This document shows positions 63,400-64,000 of a stretch of DNA of 64,000 bases, piece by piece; position 1 is the first letter of the stretch, and each line of letters opens with the position of its first letter. The stretch is from assembly GCA_965263365.1 (NCBI GenBank), contig OZ253672.1, positions 558,001 through 622,000 of the forward strand, read 5' to 3'. Position numbers and translations under genes: made by a program. This stretch comes from CANMUM01 sp965263365. Its GTDB lineage: Bacteria > Pseudomonadota > Alphaproteobacteria > Rhodobacterales > Rhodobacteraceae. Under the pieces are notes generated by a model that was not told the origin of the DNA, made no database searches, and saw only the letters and a list, made by a program, of their open reading frames with translations.

Positions 63400-63424
63400 G
63401 TAACAAATATTTTATTCGTCCGAA
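63400..63424 (+). promoter_or_regulatory. ECF sigma-factor autoregulatory promoter
   Basis: GTAACA (63400-63405), 15 bases, CGAA (63421-63424): identical elements and spacing to the divergent bufferin promoter. The -10 element overlaps an in-frame ATG at 63424, which argues against that ATG as the start and in favour of the ATG at 63439. Confidence 0.82.
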
Positions 63425-63438
63425 TGGAAGTATGTGAA

Positions 63439-63981
63439 ATGGATAATCGAGAAGACGTACTTGCGCAAAAAATGCGGGAAGCTTGTTCAGGAAATAGCGC
63501 CCAATATCGTTCGCTTCTTGCGTCGATTACGCCAATGATTAGAGGAATAGTTAATGCCAAGCTCAGTGGTATGAGTGAGGTTGATCGCGAGGATGTATTG
63601 CAAGAAGTTTTAATGGCCATTCATATGAAGCGGGACACTTGGCGCCAAGATCAGCCAATCCGCCCATGGATATTTGCCATCACGCGCTACAAAATAATCG
63701 ATTTACTGCGAAAAAAAGGTCGGGCGCAAACTGTTGATATTGACGAGTTTAGTGATGTGCTTGCTGCTGATGAAGTTGATCCTTCTGCGCAGATGGATTT
63801 GGATTCGTTGGTTGATAAACTTAAGGGAAAACAAGCCGTTGTCGTGAAGGCGATTGCATTTGAGGGGCTCAGTCATAGCGATGTGGCGGAGCGCTTAGGG
63901 ATTAAAGAAACAGCCGTTAGGGTCAATTTTCACAGAGGCCTCGAAAAATTAAGGGCTTTGGGAAAGATGATGAAGGATTAA
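63439..63981 (+). CDS. sigF: ECF sigma factor, SigF-like (ECF16 type)
   Basis: A 180-residue extracytoplasmic-function sigma factor. Region 2 spans about residues 20-85 (VDREDVLQEVLMAIHMKRDTW and RPWIFAITRYKIIDLLRKKGR), region 4 about 120-175 (VVVKAIAFEGLSHSDVAERLGIKETAVRVNFHRGLEKLRALG). GGAAG lies 8 bases before the ATG at 63439; an ATG at 63424 overlaps the promoter. Related ECF16 factors are held by a DUF1109 (NrsF) anti-sigma and respond to metal or oxidative stress. Here it is divergent from the bufferin operon, with a matching promoter on both sides. Confidence 0.94.
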   Translation: MDNREDVLAQKMREACSGNSAQYRSLLASITPMIRGIVNAKLSGMSEVDREDVLQEVLMAIHMKRDTWRQDQPIRPWIFAITRYKIIDLLRKKGRAQTVDIDEFSDVLAADEVDPSAQMDLDSLVDKLKGKQAVVVKAIAFEGLSHSDVAERLGIKETAVRVNFHRGLEKLRALGKMMKD

Positions 63982-63985
63982 ACTG

Positions 63986-64000
63986 ATGAAAACAAATGAT
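63986..64000 (+). CDS. Probable start of an NrsF/DUF1109 anti-sigma factor, cut by the window edge
   Basis: Four bases after the sigma-factor stop, an ATG at 63986 with AAGGA 8-9 bases ahead opens M-K-T-N-D to the window end. DUF1109 (NrsF) anti-sigma factors usually begin with a similar MKT-D-L sequence and directly follow ECF16 sigma genes. Five codons cannot prove it, so the call rests mainly on gene order. Confidence 0.6.

Noticed and set aside
1..64000. CRISPR arrays, insertion sequences, prophage or integrase genes
   Set aside because: No regularly spaced repeats, transposase motifs, att-like duplications beside the tRNA, or phage genes were seen; the window is core chromosome.

Overview
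The window is ordinary, densely coded chromosome of an alphaproteobacterium with a fairly low GC content (mid-40s percent by eye). Alphaproteobacterial markers include a ChpT-type histidine phosphotransferase, a PAS_5-type PAS protein, an extensin-like protein, ornithine-lipid acyltransferases (OlsB/OlsA), class II DAHP synthase and a Caulobacter SigF-like ECF sigma factor beside a DUF2282/DUF692/DUF2063/DoxX cluster. Caulobacterales or Hyphomonadaceae-like relatives would fit, but genus cannot be read from this sequence. I saw no rRNA, IS element, prophage or CRISPR array. One tRNA, Gly(TCC), is present.

Layout. 1-7.2 kb (minus): a fatty-acid beta-oxidation block (acyl-CoA dehydrogenase, thiolase, FadJ-type fusion) with a GST, an SGNH hydrolase and a cupin between them, a MerR regulator upstream and a clear terminator after fadJ. 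7.9-14.1 kb: a putative heavy-metal exporter, a MATE transporter, pyrD, a DUF952 protein, an EamA transporter and a class III aminotransferase. 14.3-24.5 kb: a 5'-nucleotidase broken by one frameshift, flavin reductase, glmU, a phosphoglycolate phosphatase-like HAD protein, tRNA-Gly, an ABC exporter, a Kbp-like BON-LysM protein, an acyl-CoA synthetase and an ICL/PEP-mutase family protein. 24.6-35.8 kb: Mrp, a GlxA-type regulator, class II DAHP synthase, serB, a PAS_5 protein, gmk, gamma-carbonic anhydrase, chpT, olsB-olsA, a degenerate ThiE-like protein, eno and fur.

35.9-49.6 kb: gpt, fabI, pdxH, DUF192, pgeF-midA-lgt (minus), then a plus-strand run ubiK-like, proC, phasin, csaA-like, dapE and a CPBP protein, followed by a PepSY protein, an OmpR-type two-component system, a small membrane protein and aspS. 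49.8-60.6 kb: a DUF1993 protein, a zinc alcohol dehydrogenase with two compensating frameshifts, a DUF998-like membrane protein, pncA-pncB with a 15-codon leader ORF, an unknown protein, typA, a YCII protein, a UPF0434 protein, a thioredoxin-TPR protein (CnoX type), an HD hydrolase, tag and an extensin-like protein.

The most interesting region is 60.6-64.0 kb. It is a complete bufferin-type RiPP locus: a secreted Cys-containing precursor (DUF2282, bufA-like), a DUF692 MNIO modifying enzyme (bufB-like), a DUF2063 partner (bufC-like) and a DoxX membrane protein, all on the minus strand and closed by a terminator. Divergent from them are an ECF sigma factor and the first codons of what is probably its NrsF/DUF1109 anti-sigma factor. 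Both divergent units carry the same promoter, GTAACA-N15-CGAA, which argues that the sigma factor drives both itself and the RiPP operon. A strong hairpin between precursor and enzyme could set their stoichiometry.
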